From Roseibium sp. TrichSKD4 (lineage in GTDB: Bacteria; Pseudomonadota; Alphaproteobacteria; Rhizobiales; Stappiaceae), in contig NZ_GL476307.1 of NCBI RefSeq assembly GCF_000148725.1, forward strand, positions 81,608 through 145,607: DNA of 64,000 nt, in the 5' to 3' direction. A model generated the notes under the pieces. That model was not told the origin of the DNA and searched no databases. It worked only from the letters and a program-made list of their open reading frames with translations. Positions 46,934-56,162 of this stretch are shown piece by piece (position 1 is the first letter of the stretch; every line of letters begins with the position of its first letter). Position numbers and translations under genes: made by a program.

Positions 46934-47281
46934 CTATCCGACGCTCAGGGGCCGCCATGTTTTTTGCGGCATCCGCCAGTCTATGCCTTCAAGCAACATC
47001 GACAATTGCGCGGGCGTCACGCTGACCTTACCGTCCTTCGCAGCAGGCCAAACAAACCGGCCCTTCTCAAGGCGCTTGCTGAACAGGCATGCGCCCTGTC
47101 GATCCCACCAGATGATCTTCAGCAGATCACCGCGCCGTCCCCGGAACACAAACAGATGTCCAGAATAGGGATCAAGCTCCAGAACCTTCTCCGCCTGAGC
47201 CGCCAAAGTGTTGAACCCGCGCCGCATGTCCGTCACCCCGGCAGCCAGCCAAACCCGCGCGTTGGACGGCACGGGGATCAC
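46934..47281 (-). CDS. IS66 accessory protein TnpB
   Basis: 115 residues of the IS66 Orf2-like family: [40 protein letters not shown] and [17 protein letters not shown]. Required with TnpA for IS66 transposition. Its ATG overlaps the tnpA stop by four bases, indicating translational coupling. Confidence 0.96.
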   Translation of the reverse strand: MIPVPSNARVWLAAGVTDMRRGFNTLAAQAEKVLELDPYSGHLFVFRGRRGDLLKIIWWDRQGACLFSKRLEKGRFVWPAAKDGKVSVTPAQLSMLLEGIDWRMPQKTWRPLSVG

Positions 47282-47685
47282 GGCATTAGACCTTCAACCA
47301 AAGCCAGCACCGTCGGCAGCGCCGTCGTCCCTTCCACCAATACCCGCCGCCCGTCCGACAGCGTGATATCAACCCGCTGAGCCGACAACGGCATATCCGA
47401 GGCAAGCGCCGCGATCTGGTGGCCTGGTGCGGCCTGCGGGCCCTCTATCTCCACTGGTAGAAACGCCGCTCCATCAAGGACGCAATCGCTGTCTTCTGGC
47501 GCAAACCGCTCATCACGCAGCCAGTTGTGGATCAGGTTCGCATTCATCGCAGAGCGGCGCGCAACCTGCGCAACCGAAACCCCCGGCACTCTGGCCTGCA
47601 AACAGATCGACCGCTTCTCGTCATCCGACCAAAACCGCTTCTTGCTGCCCTTCTTCGTACCCAAAATGTGCCTCACAATGTCCAT
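47278..47685 (-). CDS. IS66 accessory protein TnpA
   Basis: 135 residues. An N-terminal helix-turn-helix of the transposase-8 type is visible ([20 protein letters not shown] then [14 protein letters not shown]), followed by a variable part and [20 protein letters not shown]. It is the first gene of the IS66 operon, about 65 bases from the right terminal repeat. Confidence 0.93.
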   Translation of the reverse strand: MDIVRHILGTKKGSKKRFWSDDEKRSICLQARVPGVSVAQVARRSAMNANLIHNWLRDERFAPEDSDCVLDGAAFLPVEIEGPQAAPGHQIAALASDMPLSAQRVDITLSDGRRVLVEGTTALPTVLALVEGLMP

Positions 47686-47749
47686 TAACGAAAATGGACA
47701 TTATCACCCCACTGCGCTCCCCGTCAGAGCGGGAATACCGAACGCTCAC

Positions 47750-47757
47750 GTTTCTTC
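47750..47757. repeat. Right 8-bp target-site duplication
   Basis: GTTTCTTC, an exact copy of 41244-41251, directly after the right IS66 end. Confidence 0.93.
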
Positions 47758-47839
47758 CGGCTGCATCCGCATGCTGAACGAAGATGTCGAGCACCTTTAC
47801 AGCCAAGTGAAGGTGGGAACCAAAGTCAAGGTTCGCTGA
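47758..47839 (+). pseudogene. L,D-transpeptidase, 3' part with the catalytic cysteine
   Basis: Continuing the frame across one copy of the duplication gives VSSGCIRMLNEDVEHLYSQV and a TGA stop at 47837-47839. SSGCIRM carries the YkuD nucleophile cysteine and arginine, and the histidine of HGTNED lies in the 5' part, so the active site is split by the insertion. Joined length would be 199 residues. The stop overlaps the converging cyclase gene end by about 14 bases. Confidence 0.92.
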
Positions 47840-49023
47840 CTGTGAAAAGTGGCTGTTCAGTTGAGAAGCCGGACAGCCCGTAATTTCCGACCAATGACGC
47901 TCTGCTGCCGACAATGTCGGCGATATCTCTCGTGATGAGAATGTCGGTCGCGGTGGTTTTTTGTGAGCGCTTCCATCCGCGCGGCAGCGTGAACGGTTTG
48001 CCCAATAACTGAAAAGGTGAGACTGTCCGGGACGCCGATATTTCCAAACATTACTTCGCCAACCGATAAAGCCATTCCGGCACAAAGTTGGGTTTGGTGC
48101 TTCCCGCTGTGGTTCACTTCGGCCAGGTTTCGCCGAACATCATCCGTGGCTTCAATGGCCTTGCGCGCAGCATCCTCTAGCCCGGTGTTGTGTATCGGAA
48201 AAACGGCAAGAACAGCATCACCGATGAAATCGAGGATTTCCCCTCCGTGCTTCAATATGGCACCGGCGGTCGCTGTAAAGTAGGTGTTTAGCCAGCTAAT
48301 ATAGTCTCTTGGTCCAAGGCTTTCTGCGATTGCTGTTGAGTTGCGCATATCGCAATAAAAAATGACAGCCTTGATCGTCTCGCCGTCGCCGTGCCGAATT
48401 TGGCCGGTCAGAACTTTTCGGCTCGCGATATGCCCCAGATAGGTGTCGGCAATGGTTTGCGTGATTTCGGCCTGCAATGTGGCGCGCGCCGCAAGAGCGA
48501 ACCTTTTTTGAAGGTAACTGATCGCGTGGAGGGCATCGTCAGAAAAACCACTTTCAGATCGGGTGGACCAACTGACCAGAATCCCGGTTCTACCTTGCAT
48601 TTCCTGTAAAGCCGGGAGCTCGAACGGGGTCGAAATCACAATGTAGTCGGAATAACCTTCAGACGCGAGGCTTCGTAGCAATGGGAAATCAAGCGTTTGA
48701 TTTGTTTCCTGCAGTTTCCGCCGCAGCATGCCTTCATTGTTATAGAGAACGGCGCGCATCGGGCTTTGCAGCCATTCTTCTTCGTCCTCCTCGTGGTGGC
48801 CATAGCGATGATGCTCTGCACCCTTTTGTGCGCTCCAATACACCATCTCGGCTTCAACAAGCGGATGCAATGTGGTCCAGCCGACGGTTGCACGGTCGAC
48901 CGGCACATGACATTGCCTCAATCTCTGACACATCTCATCGAAAATTGCCGGAAGGCTGACAGTTGAAAGCGCTTGCCCAATCAGCCATTCCTCAATGCCA
49001 TCGATTTCCTGCATGTCGATCAT
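47826..49023 (-). pseudogene. Class III adenylate/guanylate cyclase, frameshifted near its end
   Basis: From ATG 49023 about 350 codons read cleanly: an N-terminal sensor-like region of unknown type, then a cyclase homology domain with the first metal Asp in VIFYCDMRNSTAIAESL, the second in FIGDAVLAVF, and GEVMFGNIGVPDSLTFSVIG. At a run of six A (47957-47962) the frame shifts by one base: EALTK continues in the other frame as TTATDILITRDIADIVGS to VSEP and a stop at 47826. Without the shift the protein ends as an unrelated tail at 47857. Homopolymer position makes a sequencing error or slippage plausible. It would make a cyclic nucleotide second messenger. Confidence 0.8.
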
Positions 49024-49065
49024 GAGGATGGGGTCCTTTGCAAAGTCAGCTGAAACGGCGGAATG

Positions 49066-50559
49066 TCAATTTTCTACTGCAACCTGATATGGTGGGATGA
49101 CCGCCCAGTTTACAACAGCCGGCTGCATCTTTTTCGCATAGGCGTAGGACCGTTCAAATGAGCCTTGGCGTCTCAAATCGGGATAGCGCTGAGCAATGGG
49201 CGGTGGCGGTGTTTTTGAGTCTCCGCGCCAAACGACAAGTACTCCAGCCTCGTTGATATCTTCCGTTTTGATCCATGGGGACAGAGTAAGATCGTGATCA
49301 AGAAACATGGACGGTCGATCATCAGAAAAGAGCGTTACATGGGCCGCAGTCCACATGTCACCAGCCACAAAGCGCAAGGGTGTCTTGGTTTGATCACGCC
49401 AGATATTGGTTAGTTGGTCGGCGGTTTCCTGCCCTGGATAATGGATTCGGGATTGCTTGGTTTTCCAAAGAGGCTCCAGCACTGCCTGCCCTGCGATCAC
49501 GCCCAGAAAGATACCCTGAATAATGATTGCGCCAGCCAATGCGGGTTTGAACGTTTGAAAACCATGTTCTGGCACCAAATAACGTGCTGCCACGATGCCA
49601 GAGAGAACAAACATCGGTGTGCCCCACATGTGTTTGAATTCGTTACCGGTAACACCGGATAGAAGCAGGACAACGGCAAGGGGGACGAATGCAAACCAGA
49701 GAAGATATCGGTCATTCTCGTTGATCTTGCTTGGCAGGCGTGCGCTTTTGAGGGCCTTGAGGCCCGCAAGTCCCAAACCGAGGGCTGAGATGATGAACAA
49801 GCCAGCATGGTTGGCGATTTGAGCCAGGAAGAAGTTCACCGGATTGTAGAAATGGTCAAACAGGCCTTCAGCCCCGCGACTTCTGCTCGCCGCATATTCC
49901 AATGGAATGAAATCTGTCTCCACCAACCAGATGACATGGGGCGCAAAGAGCAGAAGGCAGGCGATTGCGGCCACCCACGGACCTGGTGTTGTGAGGCATT
50001 TCCGAACACTTGAAAATGTGAGCGCATACAGTCCGATGGTGCCGATCAAAAGTGCGACGAAATATTTTGTATAAAGCCCGAATGCTGCGACAGCACCCAA
50101 CAATATCCAGTCGGCTAGTTTTCCGCTTTCTAGCCCCCGGTGGAAGAATAGGATCAAACCTGCCCAAACGGGGATCTGCAGAATGTTGGGATTAAATTCG
50201 GGAAGTGGCAGAGTGAAATAGAACGTCACACTGGTTAGAACAATCGCCCAAAACGATTGCCAATCGCTAAGGCTAATCCGCCTCGCCAAAAGCCAGATAC
50301 AGGCGTATCCGATAGCAACGCTGAGTGCGCTAAGCCAATAAGCGCCAAAAGCATGGCCCAATGTCAGGTGATAGCTGAGTTCCAGCAACCAGGCTTGCAT
50401 GGGTGGGTGCTTGGTATAGCCAAGTGCCAGCTCCCGCCCCCAGGCGAAACCTTCAACAACATCCAGCGGCGGATTGGGGAAAAGAAGCGAAGGAATAATT
50501 GCCCATAAAAGCAAGGTAAGAGAGCAATACCAGAAAGCTGTCCGGGATGCCGACATCAT
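49066..50559 (-). CDS. GT39/ArnT-like membrane glycosyltransferase
   Basis: About 497 residues with an N-terminal hydrophobic multi-pass region (ten or more helices) and a C-terminal periplasmic domain. The first loop has the acidic DVVEGFAWGRELALGYTKHP expected for the catalytic loop of GT-C transferases that use polyprenyl-phosphate sugars. Together with GtrA and the GT2 synthase it forms a set that loads a sugar on undecaprenyl phosphate, flips it and transfers it to an envelope target. ATG 50559 is preferred to a TTG six codons upstream that overlaps gtrA. Confidence 0.85.
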   Translation of the reverse strand: MMSASRTAFWYCSLTLLLWAIIPSLLFPNPPLDVVEGFAWGRELALGYTKHPPMQAWLLELSYHLTLGHAFGAYWLSALSVAIGYACIWLLARRISLSDWQSFWAIVLTSVTFYFTLPLPEFNPNILQIPVWAGLILFFHRGLESGKLADWILLGAVAAFGLYTKYFVALLIGTIGLYALTFSSVRKCLTTPGPWVAAIACLLLFAPHVIWLVETDFIPLEYAASRSRGAEGLFDHFYNPVNFFLAQIANHAGLFIISALGLGLAGLKALKSARLPSKINENDRYLLWFAFVPLAVVLLLSGVTGNEFKHMWGTPMFVLSGIVAARYLVPEHGFQTFKPALAGAIIIQGIFLGVIAGQAVLEPLWKTKQSRIHYPGQETADQLTNIWRDQTKTPLRFVAGDMWTAAHVTLFSDDRPSMFLDHDLTLSPWIKTEDINEAGVLVVWRGDSKTPPPPIAQRYPDLRRQGSFERSYAYAKKMQPAVVNWAVIPPYQVAVEN

Positions 50560-50566
50560 GCGTCTT

Positions 50567-51007
50567 TCACGTATCAAAAGCAGGAATTGAACCAGAAAAA
50601 GCCCAGAAGCGGGAGCCGAGGAAACTCAGTACTGGAACAATTGCAATTGAAAAGATAAGGCCGACCGTGGCCGGCCAGTTAGTGAACTGGAGGCAGGCTG
50701 TCAGGACTACGTTGTTGGCAAGAAAGCCCATAACCGCAATCAAGAGAAAACGCGCCATTCTACGGCCAGTGGTTCCGTGATGTCTCCGCGGTTTAAAGCT
50801 CCAGAAATTGTGACCTGCGAAGGACACGACAAACGCAACAATAAAGCCGAGAATGTTTGATCCGTAAGCGCCGAACATTTCGCTCTGCAAGGCAGCAAGG
50901 GCGACAACACTGTGGGTCAAGGTGGCCGCGATGCCTACGAGCGCAAACCGGCTTGCCGTCGCTGCCTCCGAGCGAAGGCGGCTGGTGCGGGCGTCTTTTT
51001 CAGTCAT
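50567..51007 (-). CDS. GtrA-family membrane protein
   Basis: 146 residues with four membrane helices. Family segments: FALVGIAATLTHSVVALAAL, FIVAFVVSFAGHNFWSFKPR and GLIFSIAIVPVLSFLGSRFWAF. GtrA proteins are thought to flip polyprenyl-phosphate-linked sugars across the inner membrane. It overlaps the GT2 gene stop by eight bases and lies just ahead of the GT39 gene. Confidence 0.92.
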   Translation of the reverse strand: MTEKDARTSRLRSEAATASRFALVGIAATLTHSVVALAALQSEMFGAYGSNILGFIVAFVVSFAGHNFWSFKPRRHHGTTGRRMARFLLIAVMGFLANNVVLTACLQFTNWPATVGLIFSIAIVPVLSFLGSRFWAFSGSIPAFDT

Positions 51008-52022
51008 TGCTTGCCTTGCCGTCGACCTTTGTGTCGGCTCCGGTTATGACATCCTGAACCAGGTAGACGGGGCGCTGCTTCGCCTCACCAAACAGGCGTG
51101 CAATGTACTCACCCACCATGCCGATGGAGAGGAGCTGAATGCCGGAAAAAAACAGGACGGCCACCATCAAAGACGCGTAGCCGGGAACATCAACACCATA
51201 AATCAGGACCTTGATGATCGTGTAGAGGGCGTAGACAAGCGCCAATCCGGCAATCCCGACCCCGCCGTAAAGCCAGACGCGAAGCGGAAGTGTGGTGAAG
51301 GCTGTCAAGCCGTCAATGGCAAAGTTCCAGAGTTTCCAATAGTTCCATTTGCCTTCGCCTGCGCGACGAGCCGGTCGTTCATAGGGGATGGCCAAGGATG
51401 GAAAGCCGACCCAAGCAAACAGTCCTTTCATGAAGCGATTACGCTCGGGAAGCTTGTGTAGTGCCTCAATGACGGCGCGGTCTATCAGGCGAAAATCGCC
51501 AGCATTGGCCGGCATGTCGATATGGGCGAGGCGATTAAAGAGTTTATAGAACAGACCAGCTGTGGAGCGCTTGAGGAATGTGTCTGACGAGCGGTCGACG
51601 CGCATGCCATAGACAACATCATATCCGGAGCGCCAGCCTTCGATCATCTGCGGGACCAAAGATGGAGGGTCCTGCAGGTCAGCGTCCAGAACGATGGCGA
51701 CGTCCCCCTTCACATGAGAAAGACCAGCGGTTAGCGCAGCTTCCTTGCCAAAGTTTCTAGATAGGCCGATCAGCTTTCCCGGCAGGCCGTCTTTCAGATT
51801 TTGTGCAACGACGTCCGCTGTCGTGTCATGACTGCCGTCATCGACAAAGATATACTCAAATGGAAGACCCAAGCCGGTCAGAACCTTGTTGGTTTCTTCA
51901 AGAAAGTGGGGAATGACCTCTGCCTCGTTGAAAACCGGAACGATCAGGCTGACGAGGGGCGTTTTCAGACGTGCTTGTGACCGCCGTTCGAAATAGACCT
52001 TTGCCTGTGTTCTTGTTGCCAT
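51000..52022 (-). CDS. GT2 polyprenyl-phosphate glycosyltransferase (GtrB/DPM1-like)
   Basis: 340 residues. Catalytic domain with VSLIVPVFNEAEVIPHFLEE, FVDDGSHDTTADV, the DXD segment AIVLDADLQDPPSLVPQM and RNRFMKGLFAWVGF; two C-terminal membrane helices (near 255-277 and 290-312). It transfers a hexose from a nucleotide sugar to a lipid phosphate. It is first of the three-gene GT2-gtrA-GT39 operon. Confidence 0.94.
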   Translation of the reverse strand: MATRTQAKVYFERRSQARLKTPLVSLIVPVFNEAEVIPHFLEETNKVLTGLGLPFEYIFVDDGSHDTTADVVAQNLKDGLPGKLIGLSRNFGKEAALTAGLSHVKGDVAIVLDADLQDPPSLVPQMIEGWRSGYDVVYGMRVDRSSDTFLKRSTAGLFYKLFNRLAHIDMPANAGDFRLIDRAVIEALHKLPERNRFMKGLFAWVGFPSLAIPYERPARRAGEGKWNYWKLWNFAIDGLTAFTTLPLRVWLYGGVGIAGLALVYALYTIIKVLIYGVDVPGYASLMVAVLFFSGIQLLSIGMVGEYIARLFGEAKQRPVYLVQDVITGADTKVDGKASND

Positions 52023-52072
52023 GTCCGGGGTTCCGGTTTCTTTCAGGTTGCAGGGATCTGAAGGCTTGAATC

Positions 52073-52110
52073 AAAAAGGCCGGACGCTTCGCACGCCCGG
52101 CCCCTTTTTA
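52073..52110. terminator. Bidirectional terminator between the GT operon and secA
   Basis: GGCCGG and CCGGCC arms with A5 on one side and T5 on the other. It lies 15 bases after the secA stop and ahead of the GT2 gene, so it mainly ends secA transcripts. Confidence 0.85.
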
Positions 52111-52124
52111 CCAATGTCGGCAAT

Positions 52125-54872
52125 TCACACAAGTGCACCGTGGCAGTGCTTGAACTTCTTGCCTGATCCGCATGGGCAAGGTTCATTTCGGCCCACCTTG
52201 CCCCATGTTGCCGGATTGTTTGGATCGCGTTCCGCGCTTTCGAACTCGTTTTCGCCGGTCTGCGGATTGATGTGCTGCGGGTGCATCTCCGGCAGCGGTG
52301 CTGGTTCCGGGATGGTTGGTTCTTGAACAAGCTCAACGCGCAGAAGTTGGCTGGTGGTGATTTGACGCAGCTGCGCCAGCATGCCTTCAAACAGGGTGAA
52401 GGATTCTGTCTTGTACTCCTGCAGCGGATCGCGCTGGGCATAGCCGCGGAAGGCGACGACTGAGCGCAGGTGGTCAAGGTTGCCCAAATGCTCACGCCAC
52501 AGATTGTCCAGTGTCTGTAGCAAGATGGCTTTTTCCACCTGCCGCATGATGTCGGGCGTGTATTTCGCCGCTTTTTGGGCCATGGCCTCATCAGCAGCAC
52601 GTTTCAGGCGGGATTTGACCTCTTCATCCGCAATGCCTTCTTCACTCGCCCATTCTTTTACTGGCAAGTCGAGGCTGAGAACTGTGCGGACTTCTTCTTC
52701 AAGGCCTTCCGTGTCCCATTGTTCGGGGTAGGCACGCTCTGGAATATGGCGGGCGACAAGGTCTTCGATGACGTCATGGCGCATGTCGGCCACAGTGTCT
52801 TGAAGAGCTTCTCCGTCCATCAGTTCGATCCGCTGTTCGAAGACCACCTTACGCTGGTCGTTCATCACGTCGTCGAATTTCAGAAGGTTTTTACGAATGT
52901 CGAAGTTGCGGGCTTCCACCTTTTGCTGGGCTTTCGCCAGCGCGCGGTTGATCCACGGGTGGGTAATCGCTTCGCCTTCTTCCAAGCCCAGCTTCTGAAG
53001 CATGGAGTCCATACGGTCTGACCCGAAAATGCGCATCAGATCGTCCTCCAAGGACAAGAAGAACTTTGAGTGACCAGGGTCGCCCTGACGGCCGGAACGC
53101 CCGCGGAGCTGGTTATCGATCCGGCGGCTTTCATGCCGTTCGGTGCCAACAACATAAAGGCCACCGGCTTGCAGGGCCTTTTGCTTGAGTTCTTCAACCT
53201 CAGCGCGGATCGTCGTTTCTTTTGCGGACTGTTCTTCACCCTTTGGCATATCACCCAGCTCGATGGCAACGCGCTGATCCGGGTTGCCACCCAGCTGAAT
53301 GTCTGTTCCGCGACCGGCCATGTTGGTTGCAATGGTCACAGCGCCGGGAAGTCCGGCTTCGCTGATGATCATGGCTTCTTGTTCATGATAGCGCGCGTTC
53401 AGAACAGCAAACACCTTCGATTTGGGACCATCCTTCATTTGCGCTTCAGCAAAAGCTTTCGGATCAGTCACGTCGATTTGTTTGTAGCCGTGTTTTTTCA
53501 AACGGTCAGCGAGGTATTCAGACTTCTCGATGGAGGTGGTGCCGACAAGAATGGGCTGCCCGCGCTCCTTGCAGTCGTCAATCAGCTTGACGATTGCGCC
53601 GTATTTTTCTTCCGCAGTTCTGTAGACTTCATCATCGGAATCAACACGCGAGACCGGCAGATTGGTCGGGATTTCGACAACTTCCAGCCCGTAGATATCT
53701 GCAAATTCGTCTGCTTCCGTCGACGCTGTGCCGGTCATGCCCGCCAACTTGTCATACATGCGGAAGTAGTTCTGGAATGTGATGGATGCCAGTGTCTGGT
53801 TCTCCGGCTGAATACGAACCTTTTCGCGCGCTTCAAGCGCCTGGTGCAATCCTTCGGAAAAGCGGCGGCCCGGCATCATGCGTCCGGTGAACTCATCAAT
53901 GATGACGACTTCATTGTTGCGGACGATGTAATCCTTGTCGCGTTGGAACAGTTTATGGGCTTTCAGCGCTTGCTGCAGGTGGTGCACCACCGAGACGTTT
54001 TCCACGTCATAGAGGGAATCGCCCTTCAGCAGCTCTGCTTCGCTGAGAAGGCCTTCCAGCTTTTCATTGCCTTCCTCAGTAAAGGTGGCTGAGCGTTGCT
54101 TTTCGTCCAGCTCGTAATCTTCTTCGGTCAGGTGCGGAATGAACGCGTCAACGGTGTTGTAGAATTCGGAGCGGTCTTCCAGCGGGCCTGAAATGATCAA
54201 AGGCGTCCGGGCTTCGTCCACGAGAATGGAGTCGACCTCATCGACAATCGCAAAGTTATGATCGCGCTGAACCATCGACTCGCGGTCGTGCTTCATGTTG
54301 TCGCGGAGGTAGTCGAAGCCAAATTCGTTGTTCGTGCCGTAAGTTACGTCGGCTTCGTAAGCTGCTCGGCGTTCTTCGTCGGACAAGCCATGCACAATAC
54401 AGCCGGTGGTCAGTCCAAGGAACTTGTAGACCTGCCCCATCCATTCGCTGTCGCGTTGGGCAAGGTAGTCGTTGACGGTGACAACATGAACACCGTTCCC
54501 GGTCAGGGCATTCAGATAAACCGGCGCTGTAGCAACAAGGGTCTTACCTTCACCCGTGCGCATTTCTGCGATTTGACCAGAATTGAGGACCATTCCGCCG
54601 ATCAGCTGCACATCATAGTGACGCTGTCCCAAGGCGCGTCTGGCGGCTTCGCGCACGGTCGCAAAGGCTGGAACCCGCAAATCGTCGAGGGTTTTGCCGT
54701 TCTGGAGTTCCTGGCGAAATTCATCAGTGCGGGCACGAAGTTGATCGTCAGAGAGGTTTTTCAGACCATCTTCAAGGGCATTGATCTGCTGAACCTTCGC
54801 CCGAAAGGATTTGACTTTGCGATCGTTCGCCGATCCGAAAATTTTACGTGCCAGTGCGCCAAGGCCAGCCAT
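52125..54872 (-). CDS. secA: Preprotein translocase ATPase
   Basis: Motor of Sec export. 915 residues from ATG 54872 (AAGGAAGGA upstream): Walker [25 protein letters not shown] motif [20 protein letters not shown], the [11 protein letters not shown] and [20 protein letters not shown] motor motifs, and a C-terminal zinc-binding [14 protein letters not shown] for SecB and ribosome contact. Alternative upstream ATG 54902 is less likely. It is divergent from the parvulin gene. Confidence 0.98.
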   Translation of the reverse strand: MAGLGALARKIFGSANDRKVKSFRAKVQQINALEDGLKNLSDDQLRARTDEFRQELQNGKTLDDLRVPAFATVREAARRALGQRHYDVQLIGGMVLNSGQIAEMRTGEGKTLVATAPVYLNALTGNGVHVVTVNDYLAQRDSEWMGQVYKFLGLTTGCIVHGLSDEERRAAYEADVTYGTNNEFGFDYLRDNMKHDRESMVQRDHNFAIVDEVDSILVDEARTPLIISGPLEDRSEFYNTVDAFIPHLTEEDYELDEKQRSATFTEEGNEKLEGLLSEAELLKGDSLYDVENVSVVHHLQQALKAHKLFQRDKDYIVRNNEVVIIDEFTGRMMPGRRFSEGLHQALEAREKVRIQPENQTLASITFQNYFRMYDKLAGMTGTASTEADEFADIYGLEVVEIPTNLPVSRVDSDDEVYRTAEEKYGAIVKLIDDCKERGQPILVGTTSIEKSEYLADRLKKHGYKQIDVTDPKAFAEAQMKDGPKSKVFAVLNARYHEQEAMIISEAGLPGAVTIATNMAGRGTDIQLGGNPDQRVAIELGDMPKGEEQSAKETTIRAEVEELKQKALQAGGLYVVGTERHESRRIDNQLRGRSGRQGDPGHSKFFLSLEDDLMRIFGSDRMDSMLQKLGLEEGEAITHPWINRALAKAQQKVEARNFDIRKNLLKFDDVMNDQRKVVFEQRIELMDGEALQDTVADMRHDVIEDLVARHIPERAYPEQWDTEGLEEEVRTVLSLDLPVKEWASEEGIADEEVKSRLKRAADEAMAQKAAKYTPDIMRQVEKAILLQTLDNLWREHLGNLDHLRSVVAFRGYAQRDPLQEYKTESFTLFEGMLAQLRQITTSQLLRVELVQEPTIPEPAPLPEMHPQHINPQTGENEFESAERDPNNPATWGKVGRNEPCPCGSGKKFKHCHGALV

Positions 54873-55129
54873 GTGGCGGTCCTTCCTTAAGGGGCTGCGC
54901 ACTTAGCCTGCGCGAACCCATGAAATCGTCTCAATTGCTGTCCAAGGTTTCGACTGTCCCATAGTGGGAGCCAGAACCATGGCGAAAGTGGTGCCCACCC
55001 TTGCCGGATTGGACGACCGAGAGATAAGAGGGGGGGATATGCTTGTCAACGCCGCTGGTTTGAGCAAAGTAGGCTCGCATGAGTTCGGAAGCTTCATGCT
55101 TCGAGAGATTTTGTAAAAAAGGACGCCCG

Positions 55130-55990
55130 ATGTTCCGTAAAACTGTTCGCCGACCACTGCACTCGATCATGGTCACGGCGTTTGCCTTGATGCTGGGAAC
55201 CAGTGCTGTTTCCGCCGCAGAGCCGGATGACGTCATCGCAAAAGTTGGTGAGACCGAAATCACGGAAGCGGATATTGCATTCGCGGCCCAAGATCTGGGA
55301 CAGGAGCTGCAACGCTTTCCGCCGTCCCAGTGGCGCGGTATTTTGCTGGATGTGATTGTTGATATGGAGCTTCTGGCGCAAGCGGCACGGGATGCAGATA
55401 TCGACAAGGATCCTGACTTTCAAAAGCAGCTCGACTTCCTGACACTCCGGGCGTTGCGGAACGCTTATATTGCTCAGAAGATCGAAGGTGGTGTGTCTGA
55501 TGAAGACGTACAGGCTGCCTATGACAAGCAGTTCGCAGACTTCGAAGGTGACGAGGAAATCAACGCCCGTCACATTCTGGTGAAAGAAAAAGCTGAGGCA
55601 GATGCTATCGTCGCTGAGCTGCAAGGCGGTGCCGACTTCGTTGAATTGGCGAAGGAGAAGTCCACCGGGCCATCCGGGCCTAACGGGGGTGATCTAGGCT
55701 TTTTCGTTCGCGGCCAGATGGTTGGTCCGTTTGAGGAAGCGGCTTTTGCTCTGGAGCCGGGTGCCTTTACGATAGAGCCGGTACAAACACAGTTTGGCTG
55801 GCATGTGATCAAGCTTGAAGAGAAGCGGAAAAAGCCGAAGCCCACGCTGGAAGATGTTTCTGCCGGATTGCGCCAGCAGTTGACCCGGGAACGCTATACC
55901 AAGGTGATGGAAGACCTGAAGGGGTATGTAACTGTCGAGATCCTTGATGAAGGTCTGAAAAAGCCGGAGGCTGACACCAAGCCCGAATAA
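55130..55990 (+). CDS. Periplasmic parvulin-type peptidyl-prolyl isomerase
   Basis: 286 residues. A signal peptide is visible (RRPLHSIMVTAFALMLGTSA then VSAAEPDD), a SurA/PpiC-type N-terminal helical domain, and a parvulin domain around 140-240 (INARHILVKEKAEADAIVAE, GPSGPNGGDLGFFVRGQMVG, FGWHVIKLEE). It assists folding of exported proteins, in keeping with its place beside secA. ATG 55130 follows AAGGACG. The upstream open frame is not used. Confidence 0.93.
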   Translation: MFRKTVRRPLHSIMVTAFALMLGTSAVSAAEPDDVIAKVGETEITEADIAFAAQDLGQELQRFPPSQWRGILLDVIVDMELLAQAARDADIDKDPDFQKQLDFLTLRALRNAYIAQKIEGGVSDEDVQAAYDKQFADFEGDEEINARHILVKEKAEADAIVAELQGGADFVELAKEKSTGPSGPNGGDLGFFVRGQMVGPFEEAAFALEPGAFTIEPVQTQFGWHVIKLEEKRKKPKPTLEDVSAGLRQQLTRERYTKVMEDLKGYVTVEILDEGLKKPEADTKPE

Positions 55991-56015
55991 GCGAGCCGTA
56001 CTACAGAACTCCAGG

Positions 56016-56054
56016 TGCCCGGTGCCAGATAGCAGGTGCCGGGCATTTTTGTTT
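56016..56054 (+). terminator. Terminator after the parvulin gene
   Basis: TGCCCGG and CCGGGCA arms with a 16-base loop that can itself pair in part, followed by TTTTTGTTT; 26 bases after the stop. Confidence 0.82.
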
Positions 56055-56162
56055 GGTATTCGCAAATGGCCTGAAGCACGCAACGGGATGCAAAACAAGT
56101 GCTTGCGAAAGCTGCGTTCTTAAGGCAATCCAGTTGAAAACCAATTTCTGGAAGTCACTCTC

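Larger units (their letters stand above)
41252..47749. mobile_element. 6,498-bp hybrid element (IS66-type right end, surrogate left end) inserted in the L,D-transpeptidase gene
   Basis: The boundaries are set by the 8-bp duplication GTTTCTTC. The right outer end is the genuine IS66 inverted repeat (reading inward GTGAGCGTTCGG). The left outer end reads GTAAGCGCGG, which begins inside an IS1380 remnant yet matches the GTAA start typical of IS66 ends. In order the element holds an IS1380 tail, a truncated RHH gene, a 20-bp palindrome, a TadG-like gene with hairpin leader, an EAL remnant, an IS5-family element and IS66. Movement as a unit by IS66 transposase is inference. Confidence 0.78.
45292..47749 (-). 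mobile_element. IS66-family insertion sequence (tnpA-tnpB-tnpC)
   Basis: 2,458 bases, normal for IS66. Ends match as inverted repeats: left GTGACCGTCCGG and right, read inward, GTGAGCGTTCGG, with a further shared CGCTCTG about ten bases in. All three genes are intact in the order tnpA-tnpB-tnpC on the minus strand. The right flank is GTTTCTTC; the left flank (GAAAAATA) does not match, so the second copy of the duplication is not next to this IS but at 41244. Confidence 0.92.

Noticed and set aside
41252-47749. Classical composite transposon with two IS66 copies
   Set aside because: Only one IS66 copy is present; the left boundary is IS1380 sequence, so a standard composite is not supported.
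47427-47777. Open frames opposite IS66 tnpA reaching the transpeptidase 3' end
   Set aside because: They read IS66 DNA in antisense and only the last 27 codons are real transpeptidase sequence.
53070-54092. 340-codon open frame opposite secA
   Set aside because: Pure shadow of secA with no domain pattern and no ribosome site.
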